A stretch of DNA of 59,030 bases from an uncultured Candidatus Saccharibacteria bacterium (GTDB lineage: Bacteria; Patescibacteriota; Saccharimonadia; Saccharimonadales; Saccharimonadaceae). The stretch is taken from NCBI GenBank assembly GCA_947303945.1, contig CAMYZS010000009.1, positions 1-59,030 on the forward strand, read 5' to 3'. This document shows, piece by piece, positions 42,587 through 50,192 of this stretch. The first letter of the stretch is position 1; each line of letters begins with the position of its first letter. The notes below the pieces were generated by a model that was not told where the DNA came from, searched no databases, and saw only the letters and a program-made list of their open reading frames with translations. The position numbers and the translations under genes were made by a program.

Positions 42587-42615
42587 TTGACAAGAACCGT
42601 TTTATGATGCATAAT
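42587..42615 (+). promoter_or_regulatory. Consensus promoter of the small lipoprotein gene
   Basis: TTGACA (42587-42592), 17-bp spacer, CATAAT (42610-42615). It lies back to back with infB. Confidence 0.8.
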
Positions 42616-42653
42616 AAACAACATAATCTGGGTACTTTAGGAGGTGACTGATA

Positions 42654-43007
42654 TTGAAGAAAGTAATAATCGCGATTACTATCGTCGCATTGTTAACATG
42701 TGGCTGCTCCGGCGGCATAAAACAAAAAACCACTACCGATGTGACATCCGGAGATCAGTTTGTTTTCGCAAAAATCCCAGGCGAGACCGACTTGGTTTAC
42801 GTCGTTAAAACAAATGGCGTTTACATATACTGGACAAGTGTCACTTACAACGATCATGAAGTAGACGGCATAGCTCCATTTACGCCAAAATACGGGTATA
42901 GCGGAATTCACGTTTACTATTTACCGGAAGAGAACAAACTAGTAAACGAAAACGGCGAAGAGGTCCCGGGCATAGAACGAGACGTCGGTGACCGACCAGA
43001 GTCTTAA
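42654..43007 (+). CDS. Small putative lipoprotein, 117 aa
   Basis: Starts at TTG 42654, supported by AGGAGGTG 7 nt upstream. A lipoprotein-like signal MKKVIIAITIVALLTCGCSGG gives a lipid cysteine at position 16 or 18 (quoted up to 20 residues in spirit: the box is LLTCGC). The mature domain (about 20-117) is beta-rich with KIPGETDLVYVVKTNGVYI, YNDHEV and YLPEENKLVNENGEEV and has no other cysteine. Function unknown. A complete unit: consensus promoter, strong ribosome site, strong terminator. An orphan between infB and the hydrolase gene, both on the other strand. Confidence 0.8.
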   Translation: MKKVIIAITIVALLTCGCSGGIKQKTTTDVTSGDQFVFAKIPGETDLVYVVKTNGVYIYWTSVTYNDHEVDGIAPFTPKYGYSGIHVYYLPEENKLVNENGEEVPGIERDVGDRPES

Positions 43008-43054
43008 TCGCGCAACCGCCAACAGAAAACACCAACCCGGATTGCGCAAAACCT

Positions 43055-43088
43055 AAGCTGCCGACTTAGTTGGCAGCTTTTTCTTTTT
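43055..43088 (+). terminator. Terminator of the lipoprotein gene
   Basis: AAGCTGCC / GGCAGCTT stem with TTTTTCTTTTT behind it. Confidence 0.92.
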
Positions 43089-43141
43089 CGCCAAGAACCC
43101 AGCCTATAATATCAACGTGGTTTTAATGCATCCCTAAAAAT

Positions 43142-43771
43142 TTATTCATCTTCCCCTGCAAAAATCTCTCCCGAATCAACTACTTTACCATACTGTATCG
43201 GAAAAGTATAATCCAACAATATTTTCTGCATATCTTGGCATATCGGCAAATCCGTCGCCTCAACCAAATCGCGCGGGATTATGAAGTTATAACCCTTACT
43301 AAACCCACTCGCGATGGTCGATAGTACACATCCATCTGTAAATACGCCACAAACTACCAAATCTGTAATTCCTCTCTGCTCCAGATAACCACTTAGCTCA
43401 GAACTAGCAAAACAATCATAGGTATTCTTCTTTACCACGAAATCCGTATCCGCCGGCATAATACGATAAAATTCTTCTTCAAATCCCTCTTCGCCAAAAT
43501 TTGCCGCCTCAGGATTCTCGTCGTACAGCCTAATAATATTTTGCGGCAGATAATCCCGCGTCCAAGGCTCCAGCCCCATAATTATCACGTTCTTATTAAT
43601 TCGCCGACGATAATCATCAATAAAGCTCAATAATCTTCCATTTACCATTTCTCGGATTTTTTCAAAAGTAATCCCAATTGACGAATCTTCGCAATCCTCA
43701 TGACAACAGGCATTCACAATATCAATCACCAAAAGCGCCGTATGCTCCGGATTCTTCAAAACGCCACTCAT
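43142..43771 (-). CDS. Isochorismatase-family cysteine hydrolase
   Basis: A 209-aa alpha/beta hydrolase of the isochorismatase/nicotinamidase superfamily. The start is set at ATG 43771 because AAAGGAG sits 9 nt upstream; the longer frame to 43807 has no site. The catalytic triad is seen: D17 in LLVIDIVNAC, the Lys in FVVKKNTYDCF and the Cys in VCGVFTDGCVLSTI, after a cis-peptide-like GVFTDG. The substrate is not known; nicotinamidase-type metal ligands are not evident. Confidence 0.9.
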   Translation of the reverse strand: MSGVLKNPEHTALLVIDIVNACCHEDCEDSSIGITFEKIREMVNGRLLSFIDDYRRRINKNVIIMGLEPWTRDYLPQNIIRLYDENPEAANFGEEGFEEEFYRIMPADTDFVVKKNTYDCFASSELSGYLEQRGITDLVVCGVFTDGCVLSTIASGFSKGYNFIIPRDLVEATDLPICQDMQKILLDYTFPIQYGKVVDSGEIFAGEDE

Positions 43772-43787
43772 TTCTATACGCTCCTTT

Positions 43788-44126
43788 CTAAAAAGAATAT
43801 AAATCATTCACTAAGACACTTGCCCCAATGGCCGCACCCACTACGCTCGCTACCATTACTATCCCTAATGTAACTAACGCCCCTATACTAATTGGATCCT
43901 GCTCATAGTCGCTACGGCTATTTTGGCGTTTTCTTTGCGTTTTCATTAACGACAAAACACCCAGGGCAGCCATTACTCCTGGCGCCATACAAGTTGCCAT
44001 TTTGAGGTATTCAAACTCGTTTTGCGGCAAAAGCCCATCCAAGCTTAAATATCCTACCACTATTGCCCCCTCTAGCAAAAACGAGAATATTACAAAATGA
44101 AATATCTTCTTAATATATCCCCACAT
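43788..44126 (-). CDS. Small integral membrane protein, 112 aa
   Basis: Not recognised. Three hydrophobic segments (about 8-28, 43-60 and 84-107) are separated by a short basic loop (KTQRKRQNSRSDYEQ). There is no known motif. A TGG TATATT box ends 6 nt before the ATG, so it is probably leaderless. It lies just upstream of the hydrolase gene, with a 16-bp gap, and may be in one transcript with it. Confidence 0.7.
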   Translation of the reverse strand: MWGYIKKIFHFVIFSFLLEGAIVVGYLSLDGLLPQNEFEYLKMATCMAPGVMAALGVLSLMKTQRKRQNSRSDYEQDPISIGALVTLGIVMVASVVGAAIGASVLVNDLYSF

Positions 44127-44132
44127 AACCTA

Positions 44133-44141
44133 AATATACCA
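44133..44141 (-). promoter_or_regulatory. Extended -10 promoter of the 112-aa membrane gene, leaderless
   Basis: Minus-strand TGG TATATT, 6 nt (TAGGTT) before ATG 44126. Confidence 0.7.
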
Positions 44142-44152
44142 CAGAAGCTAGA

Positions 44153-45268
44153 CTAGTGATTGTCAATGCAAACAATCGAGCCCCCTTCTAGCTTTATGAA
44201 AACTGCAGCATCTCGTGTACCGCTAGTCTTCTTCAAGTAGCCACTCTTGCTACCACATTCAGCACTATAAAAACCATAAAAAGTCTTCTCTGCGGCTATC
44301 TTTGCTGAAATATTACCAGTAGTAGCTTCGCCCATATTCTTCATTTTATAAACATCACCTTGCGGATCGCGGAACCCATCACCGCTACAAGAAAGCGCCA
44401 TCGCATCATCGCCCATACAAGTCTGTTCAATATAGCGCCTCACAAAGATAGCTATATCCTTAGTAGTTGCACCGTCCCTAAACGGTATCTTACCATTATT
44501 GTTTGCTTGATATTGACCTATTGCCGTGACCACACGAGCAAGATCATCCTCGCGCTGATCATTCCGCTTCTTCATCGCGGCAGCCGCTTTTTCTTCAGCG
44601 CCACCACCTTCGTCGCCATCGTCACTATCATCGCCATCTTCCCTCTTGCCATCCTCTTTTTCGCCACCTTCTTCAACACCATCCTTCTCGTCACCAACAT
44701 AACTACTACTATTATTGCTCTTGTGAGATTTCAGACCGTCATTCTTACCCATATTGTAGGCAATAAATCCTGTTGCTACAACCATAGCCAAAGCAAGTAC
44801 CACTAAGATAATTATCAATACTACATTAGATTTCTTTTTTGGCCCATTTGCCCCCACCATAGCGCTTTGAGTCGACGCAACAACTGGTGTTGCTGATTCT
44901 GAGACTGGCGCCGGCGTAGACATCGCCACTGTTGGATCTTGCGCAGGCGTTGACGTTACTATTGGTTCCGAAGTCGATTCAGAAGCCGAAGCCACCGGCC
45001 CTTGAGCCGACATCTGCGACTCCGTCGCGAAAGAGTCCCCCATTACCGAGGCTGCCGTCTCCATTTTGGTCGCCGTCGCTGAAGTAAAATCCGTTGCCAC
45101 CATCGGCTCCTCCGCTGGCGCCCCTGCAGACATTACCGACTCCTCCATTGGTACTCCCGTAGCCATCACCGGTCCACCACCCATTGGCGCCCCAGGCGTC
45201 ACCGGCTCCGCCCCTATTGGCTCCATCTCCGCCATCATTGGATTCTCTCCGAATTGACCGTCTTGCAC
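44153..45268 (-). CDS. Membrane protein with low-complexity tail and pilin-like extracellular domain
   Basis: About 371 aa starting at GTG 45268, where AAAGGAGG lies 4 nt upstream; the frame extends to 45346 but only through the leader. Residues 1-140 are low-complexity (Met/Pro/Ala/Thr/Ser), followed by a transmembrane helix (about 150-172, VVLIIILVVLALAMVVATGF). An acidic Gly/Asp/Glu spacer is followed by a helix RNDQREDDLARVVTAIGQYQANNNGKIPF. This matches the helix-turn of type IV pseudopilins (RK..DL..I..AL..Y...NGKYP). Four cysteines follow (TCMGDD, LSCSGDG, AECGS, VCIDNH). It looks like a pilin globular domain placed on a non-pilin stem. Confidence 0.8.
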   Translation of the reverse strand: MQDGQFGENPMMAEMEPIGAEPVTPGAPMGGGPVMATGVPMEESVMSAGAPAEEPMVATDFTSATATKMETAASVMGDSFATESQMSAQGPVASASESTSEPIVTSTPAQDPTVAMSTPAPVSESATPVVASTQSAMVGANGPKKKSNVVLIIILVVLALAMVVATGFIAYNMGKNDGLKSHKSNNSSSYVGDEKDGVEEGGEKEDGKREDGDDSDDGDEGGGAEEKAAAAMKKRNDQREDDLARVVTAIGQYQANNNGKIPFRDGATTKDIAIFVRRYIEQTCMGDDAMALSCSGDGFRDPQGDVYKMKNMGEATTGNISAKIAAEKTFYGFYSAECGSKSGYLKKTSGTRDAAVFIKLEGGSIVCIDNH

Positions 45269-45323
45269 TTTTCCTCCTTTAGGCAGAAAATCCACCCTAC
45301 TTATCTTACTTATGCTTTTATTT

Positions 45324-45332
45324 ATTGTACCA
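45324..45332 (-). promoter_or_regulatory. Extended -10 promoter of the pilin-like gene
   Basis: Minus-strand TGG TACAAT directly after the rpsA terminator, about 55 nt before the GTG start. Confidence 0.65.
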
Positions 45333-45333
45333 C

Positions 45334-45364
45334 AAAAAACATCCACTAAACCAACTAGTGGATG
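45334..45364 (-). terminator. Terminator of rpsA
   Basis: Minus-strand CATCCACTAGTTGGTTTAGTGGATG, then TTTTTTG. It overlaps the next promoter's -10 by a few bases' distance. Confidence 0.9.
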
Positions 45365-45382
45365 CTTTTATTCTTTCAAGAC

Positions 45383-46453
45383 TTATTTCTTCTTATCGGT
45401 AAAGCTCAAAGAAATCTTGCGACCCTCTTTATCGATATCGAGAACCTTAAATTCTTTTCGCTCATTTAGAGTAAAAATCTTCTCCGGATCAATATCGCTG
45501 CCTTCGCCAAGTTCAGAAACATGGACCAAGGCCTCCACGGCTGGCGAAATCTGCACAAATGCACCAAACGGAGTGATACGAGTAATCGTGCCCTCAACTT
45601 TGTCGCCCTTCTTAAAGTTAGCAATCTCAGATAGCCATGGATCTTCCTGGAGCTGCTTCATAGAAAGACTTAAACGATCCTTATCGATAGCAATAATTTT
45701 CGCTTCAACCGTATCGCCAACCTTTACGTAATCAGCTGGGCTATTTACACGTTCCCAAGAAATCTCAGAAATATGTACAAGACCTTCAATTCCGTCAACA
45801 TTGACGAAAATACCAAAGTCTACCACACCGGTAACGACGCCTTTTACGACATCGCCAACGGCAAGCTGTGCAAAGCGCTCAGCTAGACCATCCTTGATTG
45901 CTTCCTTCTCGGAAAGAATCAACTTGTTCGTTTTACGATCAGCGTCGAGGATGCGAACGCGAATCGTTTGGCCTACCAACGCATTTAAGCGTTGTAGAAT
46001 TTCATCCTTATCTGAACCACCAACACGTGGATAATGTTCCGCTGAAAGCTGCGAAACCGGCAAGAAACCACGAATACCTTCGTATTCGACCAAAAGGCCG
46101 CCACGGTTAGCATCATACGGTTGAACCTCGATAATCTCGCCCGCCTCAAGTTTAGCGGCAATCTCGTCCCAACCTTTTTCTTTGACAGCTTTGCGAAGCG
46201 ACAAGAGAACCATGCCGTCTTCCATTTCAGTATCGACAACACTGGCCGAAACCGCATCACCTTCCTTAAGCTGGCGCCCAAAGGCAACCTCGCGACGTGG
46301 CACTAGACCAACCCCGCGTGCACCAAGATCAATCAGAATCTCGTGTTTCTTGACCGACATAACCGTACCTTCGATCGTGTCGCCAAGGATAATTGGCTGG
46401 ATATCTTCTGCTGCGAGAAGCTCATCCATTGTTATTTTAGCTTTTGTAGCCAT
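45383..46453 (-). CDS. rpsA: Ribosomal protein S1-like, four S1 domains
   Basis: A 356-aa RNA-binding protein with four S1 domains at about 20-90, 108-178, 200-268 and 285-353. Characteristic motifs: GTVMSVKKHEILIDLG, GVVTGVVDFGIFVNVDGIEGLVHISEIS (quoted in part: GVVDFGIFV) and GTITRITPFGAFVQI. It aids mRNA binding on the 30S subunit. E. coli S1 has six domains; four is typical of Gram-positives and CPR. AAAGGA precedes the ATG. For leaderless mRNAs S1 is less needed, which is notable here. Confidence 0.93.
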   Translation of the reverse strand: MATKAKITMDELLAAEDIQPIILGDTIEGTVMSVKKHEILIDLGARGVGLVPRREVAFGRQLKEGDAVSASVVDTEMEDGMVLLSLRKAVKEKGWDEIAAKLEAGEIIEVQPYDANRGGLLVEYEGIRGFLPVSQLSAEHYPRVGGSDKDEILQRLNALVGQTIRVRILDADRKTNKLILSEKEAIKDGLAERFAQLAVGDVVKGVVTGVVDFGIFVNVDGIEGLVHISEISWERVNSPADYVKVGDTVEAKIIAIDKDRLSLSMKQLQEDPWLSEIANFKKGDKVEGTITRITPFGAFVQISPAVEALVHVSELGEGSDIDPEKIFTLNERKEFKVLDIDKEGRKISLSFTDKKK

Positions 46454-46504
46454 TGATTATATTTTCCTTTCGTTAGAACTGCTCATTCGCTTTCATTATT
46501 TACA

Positions 46505-46537
46505 ACAAAAACAAGTGAGCAGCTCTATACTGCTCAC
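46505..46537 (-). terminator. Terminator of the LPHTG gene
   Basis: Minus-strand GTGAGCAG, 7-nt loop, CTGCTCAC, then TTGTTTTTGTT. It lies between the LPHTG gene and rpsA. Confidence 0.88.
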
Positions 46538-46575
46538 TATTTTAACCTATTTCACAGATTAGGTAAAGCTTAAAC

Positions 46576-47055
46576 TTAATGTGTTTGTTTATTTACTAAA
46601 GAAACATTCAAAGCAAACAAGTATGCAATTACCGCAAAGCCAACAATCGCAGCAAACGAGTCCGCTGGACCAGTATGTGGCAAATTCTTCCTTGCCGCTT
46701 CCTCTCTGGCGGCTTTTTCGCGAGCAGCCTTCTCTTGAGCCGCCTTTTTCTCTGCTGCCGCTTCTTCTTCCGCAGCCTTCCGCTCTTCTTCAGCCTTCTT
46801 CGCCTCTTCTTCCTCTTTTTGCCTCGCCTCTTCTTCAGCTTTTTTCTCAGCCTCAGCGCGTGCCTCAGCATCCGCATCGCTTCCAGTACCACCATCTTCG
46901 CCACTATCGCTAGTAGTTGTGACCGTAGCAATGTTGCCGTTCGGCTTTGGTGACGACATCGAAACCGCAACCACTAAGCCAGCAATCAAAATCACACCAA
47001 TCAACGCAATTACTGCGCCCCAACCCCAGCGTCGATATTTAGCATTTAAATCCAT
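46576..47055 (-). CDS. LPHTG protein with charged single-helix stalk between two membrane segments
   Basis: A 159-aa protein: membrane helix 1 (about 12-32), a short acidic linker, then about 70 residues of nearly continuous Ala/Glu/Lys/Arg helix (pattern EEEARQKEEEEAKKAEEE), likely a stable single alpha-helix. The sorting motif LPHTG (about 124-128) and a hydrophobic tail (about 133-151) complete it. Sortase cleavage would link the helix's end to the wall while helix 1 stays in the membrane, bridging the two. If uncut it would be a hairpin. GAGGAG precedes the ATG. Confidence 0.85.
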   Translation of the reverse strand: MDLNAKYRRWGWGAVIALIGVILIAGLVVAVSMSSPKPNGNIATVTTTSDSGEDGGTGSDADAEARAEAEKKAEEEARQKEEEEAKKAEEERKAAEEEAAAEKKAAQEKAAREKAAREEAARKNLPHTGPADSFAAIVGFAVIAYLFALNVSLVNKQTH

Positions 47056-47138
47056 CTCTCTAACTCCTCTAAATTGCCCTAACTATACCACTATTACGCT
47101 CTTATCACAAGCATAAGCACCACTGTTTCTCAAGATGG

Positions 47139-47147
47139 TGTTATACT
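47139..47147 (+). promoter_or_regulatory. Extended -10 promoter of the ROK kinase gene, leaderless
   Basis: TGT TATACT, 6 nt (ATCTTC) before the ATG at 47154. Confidence 0.75.
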
Positions 47148-47153
47148 ATCTTC

Positions 47154-47957
47154 ATGTATCTATGTATAGATGTTGGAGGTACTAAAACCCTTATCGCCCT
47201 CTTCAGCAATAGCGGCAAACTCTTGCATTCCATCAAATTCCCCACCAATATTAATCAAACTAAGTTTTATCAAACTCTTATTCAGCAAATTAAAGTGAAC
47301 TTCGTCCTCTCCGGCATAAAGGCCATCTCCGTCGCCATGCCCGGCATCGTCAAAAACAACTATGCTACCTGGCTTGGAAACCTTCCCTGGCACAACTTTG
47401 ATATTGCCAAAAAACTCAATCAAGACTTCAACTTACCTGTCTATGTCGAAAATGACGCCAATTTAGCCGCCCTCGCCGAAGCGCGCAACACCAAAGGGCG
47501 ATCCGTTTATTTTACTTTTTCTACCGGCATTGGCGGTGGTGTTGTTGAAGATGGTCAACTCGTAAAACGTTATTTAGATTTTGAGCCTGGTCATATCGAA
47601 TATATCTACAAAGACAAAAAGGCTGAATGGGAAGATTTTGCCGCCGCCAGCGCCATTAACGCCAGATTTGGCAAATATGTTAGCGATTTAACTACTCCAG
47701 AAGAATGGGATGAAGTTACCCAACGCATACTGCTCGGCCTCGTGCCACTCACTATCTCCATCAAACCTGCCCGCATTTTCTTCGGTGGCCCACTCGGCCT
47801 TCATTTAAATCATTATCGCACCAAACTCCGCAAAGCATTTCTAGCCGAACTTCCCTCCAACCTCACCGCTCCGCGCTTCTTTATTGCTAAATATGGCAGT
47901 TTTTCTTCAATTTATGGATGCTACTACTATGCCAAACTTAAAGAATCTCATCGCTAA
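47154..47957 (+). CDS. ROK family sugar kinase
   Basis: A 267-aa ASKHA-fold protein. The phosphate-1 loop is LCIDVGGTKTLIALF, the sugar-binding/catalytic segment is VYVENDANLAALAEA (catalytic Asp in END), and the phosphate-2 loop is TFSTGIGGGVV. The ROK signature's HxH/CxCG zinc site is reduced: EPGHIEYIYKDKK keeps the His but not the CxCGxxGC cluster, so zinc binding is doubtful. It is shorter than glucokinases (about 310 aa). Glucose or N-acetylhexosamine is possible; unknown. Confidence 0.88.
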   Translation: MYLCIDVGGTKTLIALFSNSGKLLHSIKFPTNINQTKFYQTLIQQIKVNFVLSGIKAISVAMPGIVKNNYATWLGNLPWHNFDIAKKLNQDFNLPVYVENDANLAALAEARNTKGRSVYFTFSTGIGGGVVEDGQLVKRYLDFEPGHIEYIYKDKKAEWEDFAAASAINARFGKYVSDLTTPEEWDEVTQRILLGLVPLTISIKPARIFFGGPLGLHLNHYRTKLRKAFLAELPSNLTAPRFFIAKYGSFSSIYGCYYYAKLKESHR

Positions 47958-48351
47958 TCTTCAGTCCGATTACCCCCATCTATCTATCTCTATCGGATCT
48001 CGTACTAAATTTACACCCCCAAATCGACTTTTTTACACCAAAGACACCACCCCTCTCGAACTCCTACATGAGCTTGGCCATTATCTACTTGAGCGTCACA
48101 ACTACTCTAGCGACATCGACCTACTCCGCATCGAATCGGAAGCTTGGGAAAAGGCTAAGATCCTTTGCGGCAAATACCAGGTAGAATGGAACGAAGACTA
48201 TGCCGAAAATCACCTCGACACCTACCGCGACTGGCTCCATCTCACTTCTCTCTGCAAAAATTGCCAGCTTGCTGGTTATCAGGATTCGTCTCTTCTCTAC
48301 CACTGCCCCCTCTGCGGCGCCACTTGGCATTCTAATATTCAACCAGAATAA
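47929..48351 (+). CDS. HELGH metallopeptidase-like protein with zinc ribbon
   Basis: A 140-aa protein starting at ATG 47929, which overlaps the ROK gene by 29 bp; earlier in-frame starts at 47884 or 47914 overlap more. Zincin motif LLHELGHYLLERH (HELGH) is followed by EAWEKAKIL, with a Glu that may be the third ligand, the pattern of ImmA/IrrE (M78) peptidases. The C-terminus has a CKNC/CPLC zinc ribbon. ImmA-type proteases cleave repressors, but no repressor is nearby. Co-translated with the kinase. Confidence 0.75.
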   Translation: MPNLKNLIANLQSDYPHLSISIGSRTKFTPPNRLFYTKDTTPLELLHELGHYLLERHNYSSDIDLLRIESEAWEKAKILCGKYQVEWNEDYAENHLDTYRDWLHLTSLCKNCQLAGYQDSSLLYHCPLCGATWHSNIQPE

Positions 48352-48466
48352 AAATAGACCCCGCACGACTAACGCGCAAGGTCAAAACCGCTAGCTACAA
48401 CCAACACTATCGAGACTTGCCTCGCTTATGTTGCCTATAGTACATTTTTAGATCACTTCCGAAAAT

Positions 48467-49066
48467 CTATTTGCTATCAGGCATAGGAATCATGACTCCC
48501 CGATACGAGCCGATTAGTGCATCAGTAATCTCCTCGTATTTCAACCACTCTGAAGCCGCTTCTATAACGCCATATTTGCCGGAACATGTATACAGCGGAG
48601 AAGGCACCATTAGCCTACCACCAATCGGTCGATCGTCTCTACTAAGCTTACAGCCGTAACTCTTATCCCACATAACGCAAGGACTTCCCGGCCGCACATC
48701 GAACGCTCCAATGATAACAAACCTATCATCAATATTACGCATGCGCACAACTGTACCCAAACCTCTACGGTAATAATCAGTCAAATCCACTCTCTCGATC
48801 ACAAAATAGCCTTTTTCTATTTCGCGCCGCATTGCCTCTAGGGTTAGCTCTTTGCCGCCGAATCTCCTTCTAAAGTCTCTCGGCCCAATAAAACAGCCAC
48901 AACGCCGGCAGCATCTGCCACCGCAGGCCTTACATAACTCCGGATTATATAAATCCGGATCGTTTAAATCATAATCCTTCTCGCAAGGAGTTAATGGCCG
49001 CCCAATAGACCTGATAAGCTTAATCATTTCAGAACCAAAAGTACAATCATCATTTACTAACCCCAT
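48467..49066 (-). CDS. Cysteine-rich protein resembling YkgJ-type metal-chelating domain
   Basis: A 199-aa protein starting at ATG 49066, with a run of six G before it; the frame to 49135 is unsupported. The cluster LCKACGGRCCRRCGCFIGPRDF (in part: CKACGGRCCRRCGC) gives seven cysteines in 14 residues, and further cysteines are in SPCVMWD, YGCKLS and YTCSG. This resembles the YkgJ/UPF0153 zinc-or-iron chelating family, CxxCxGxCC...C...C. Its role is unknown. A TTGCGC/17/TATTAA-type promoter precedes it. Confidence 0.75.
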   Translation of the reverse strand: MGLVNDDCTFGSEMIKLIRSIGRPLTPCEKDYDLNDPDLYNPELCKACGGRCCRRCGCFIGPRDFRRRFGGKELTLEAMRREIEKGYFVIERVDLTDYYRRGLGTVVRMRNIDDRFVIIGAFDVRPGSPCVMWDKSYGCKLSRDDRPIGGRLMVPSPLYTCSGKYGVIEAASEWLKYEEITDALIGSYRGVMIPMPDSK

Positions 49067-49222
49067 TTCTTTACACCCCCCTTTTCTTTGGTTAGCACTC
49101 CACAATTTAATAACACACTCTATGATGTCGCGCAAGCATTACCGCAATATTTACCACACCATAACCTTCAAGAATCACTTAGCCACTTATCATAAATCTT
49201 AACTACTAAACCCCCAAAGCAA

Positions 49223-49253
49223 AAGTCGGATACACATTATATGTATCCGACTT
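49223..49253 (-). terminator. Terminator of the KGG gene
   Basis: AAGTCGGATACA / TGTATCCGACTT, 12-13-bp stem, followed on the minus strand by TTTTGCTTT. Confidence 0.9.
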
Positions 49254-49273
49254 CAAGTAATATCTTTTTGTCT

Positions 49274-49474
49274 TTAATTACTTTTCTTAGCTTTACCACG
49301 CTTTGAAATACGACCGCCCTTGGCACCAGCAATCTTTGCTAACTCTGGGTTTGCCGCAAAGCCACCAGTATGGCCATTACGACCACCCTTGCGACCGATC
49401 TCGGCGTAAAAGTCTTTACCATATTTATTCTTATTAGTCGCGGCAGCTTTTTGACCGCCAGCTTTAGTTCCTGC
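49274..49474 (-). CDS. KGG-repeat stress-induced protein
   Basis: A 66-aa protein starting at ATG 49474 (GGAG 6 nt before); a longer frame reaches 49555. It has the KGG motif pattern twice (GRKGGRNGHTGGFAANPELA and GAKGGRISKRGK), as in GsiB-like and other general stress proteins, with Gly, Lys and Ala dominance and no hydrophobic core. Such proteins are usually disordered hydrophilins tied to desiccation or stress tolerance. Confidence 0.88.
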   Translation of the reverse strand, partial: AGTKAGGQKAAATNKNKYGKDFYAEIGRKGGRNGHTGGFAANPELAKIAGAKGGRISKRGKAKKSN

Positions 49475-49817
49475 CATTTCTAGCTCCATTTCTGCCCACC
49501 ATATAACTTTATATGCCACCCTTTTACGGCCCACAACTCGAAAGAGATGCGCCATCTCAGGTGCTTACGTCTATTTTATCATAAAGCTTCTGTTTTGTCA
49601 ATATGTTTTTGCTTAGAATTATGTCATAATATCCGAACAAATATCCGAACAAAATTTACAAAAAAATCTTGACATTATATCACAAGCGGTATACCATCAG
49701 AGTTAATTGAAGCTACCAAAAACTGCGAGGGTCTTCAATCAAAAAAAATACCTCCAGGATCCCATCCAGGAGGTATTTTGTTATGTCTTTCGCGTCAGAA
49801 CGGCCTTAGAGCGCGTT
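49475..49817. other. Gap with tandem 12-bp repeat, possible small RNA and a terminator
   Basis: 49628-49651 is two exact copies of AATATCCGAACA, which could be an operator. Plus-strand TTGACA (49669-49674) with a weak -10 TACCAT (49692-49697) would start a transcript of about 80 nt with a hairpin ATTGAAG/CTTCAAT (49703-49738). It ends at the 49744-49778 hairpin. No protein gene is seen. Confidence 0.45.
49740..49778 (-). terminator. Terminator of the 87-aa acidic protein gene
   Basis: AAAATACCTCC / GGAGGTATTTT, nearly symmetrical, followed on the minus strand by seven T. It can also end plus-strand transcripts. Confidence 0.9.
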
Positions 49818-50078
49818 TTATGCGGCCTCCCCTTTTCTAAAAAATTCTTTCACTTTGTCGAAAATGCCATTACCCAGTACCTCCATTACCGCATTATAAA
49901 TCTCGTCCGCCTTCGCATCGTCAAAACCAAGTTTCTCTTTGATTCCATCGATTATTTTGTCCTTATTATTTTTACCAATCACAAAATGCTCCTCAATAAC
50001 CTCATTCACTTTATCGATTTGCTCTTCCGATAAACCGGTTTTTTCTCTGATTATCTCTAATACTCGTTCCTCATTCAT
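49818..50078 (-). CDS. Small acidic helical protein, 86 aa
   Basis: Not recognised. The start is ATG 50078 with AAGGAG upstream; a longer frame to 50111 is unsupported. It has two similar helix-turn-helix halves: ERVLEIIREKTGLSEEQIDKVNEVI and DKIIDGIKEKLGFDDAKADEIYNAV (quoted in pieces: REKTGLSEEQIDKV, KEKLGFDDAKADEI), so it is probably an internal duplication of a 30-35-aa unit. This resembles small CPR proteins of unknown function. A -10 TATAAT is just after the iscU terminator. Confidence 0.75.
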   Translation of the reverse strand: MNEERVLEIIREKTGLSEEQIDKVNEVIEEHFVIGKNNKDKIIDGIKEKLGFDDAKADEIYNAVMEVLGNGIFDKVKEFFRKGEAA

Positions 50079-50109
50079 ATCATATATCTCCTTTCCTTCA
50101 TTATAAAAC

Positions 50110-50165
50110 AAAAAAACGCCCCCTTGGGCGAATGTTGGTGGAGTAGATTAGACCGAAGCCTAATC
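50110..50165 (-). terminator. Terminator region of iscS-iscU
   Basis: Minus strand: a GATTAG/CTAATC stem at 50146-50165, then CGCCC/GGGCG (50117-50130) followed by seven T (50110-50116). The second hairpin is the true terminator. Confidence 0.85.
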
Positions 50166-50192
50166 ATACCCCATATACAATTCATTATACAC

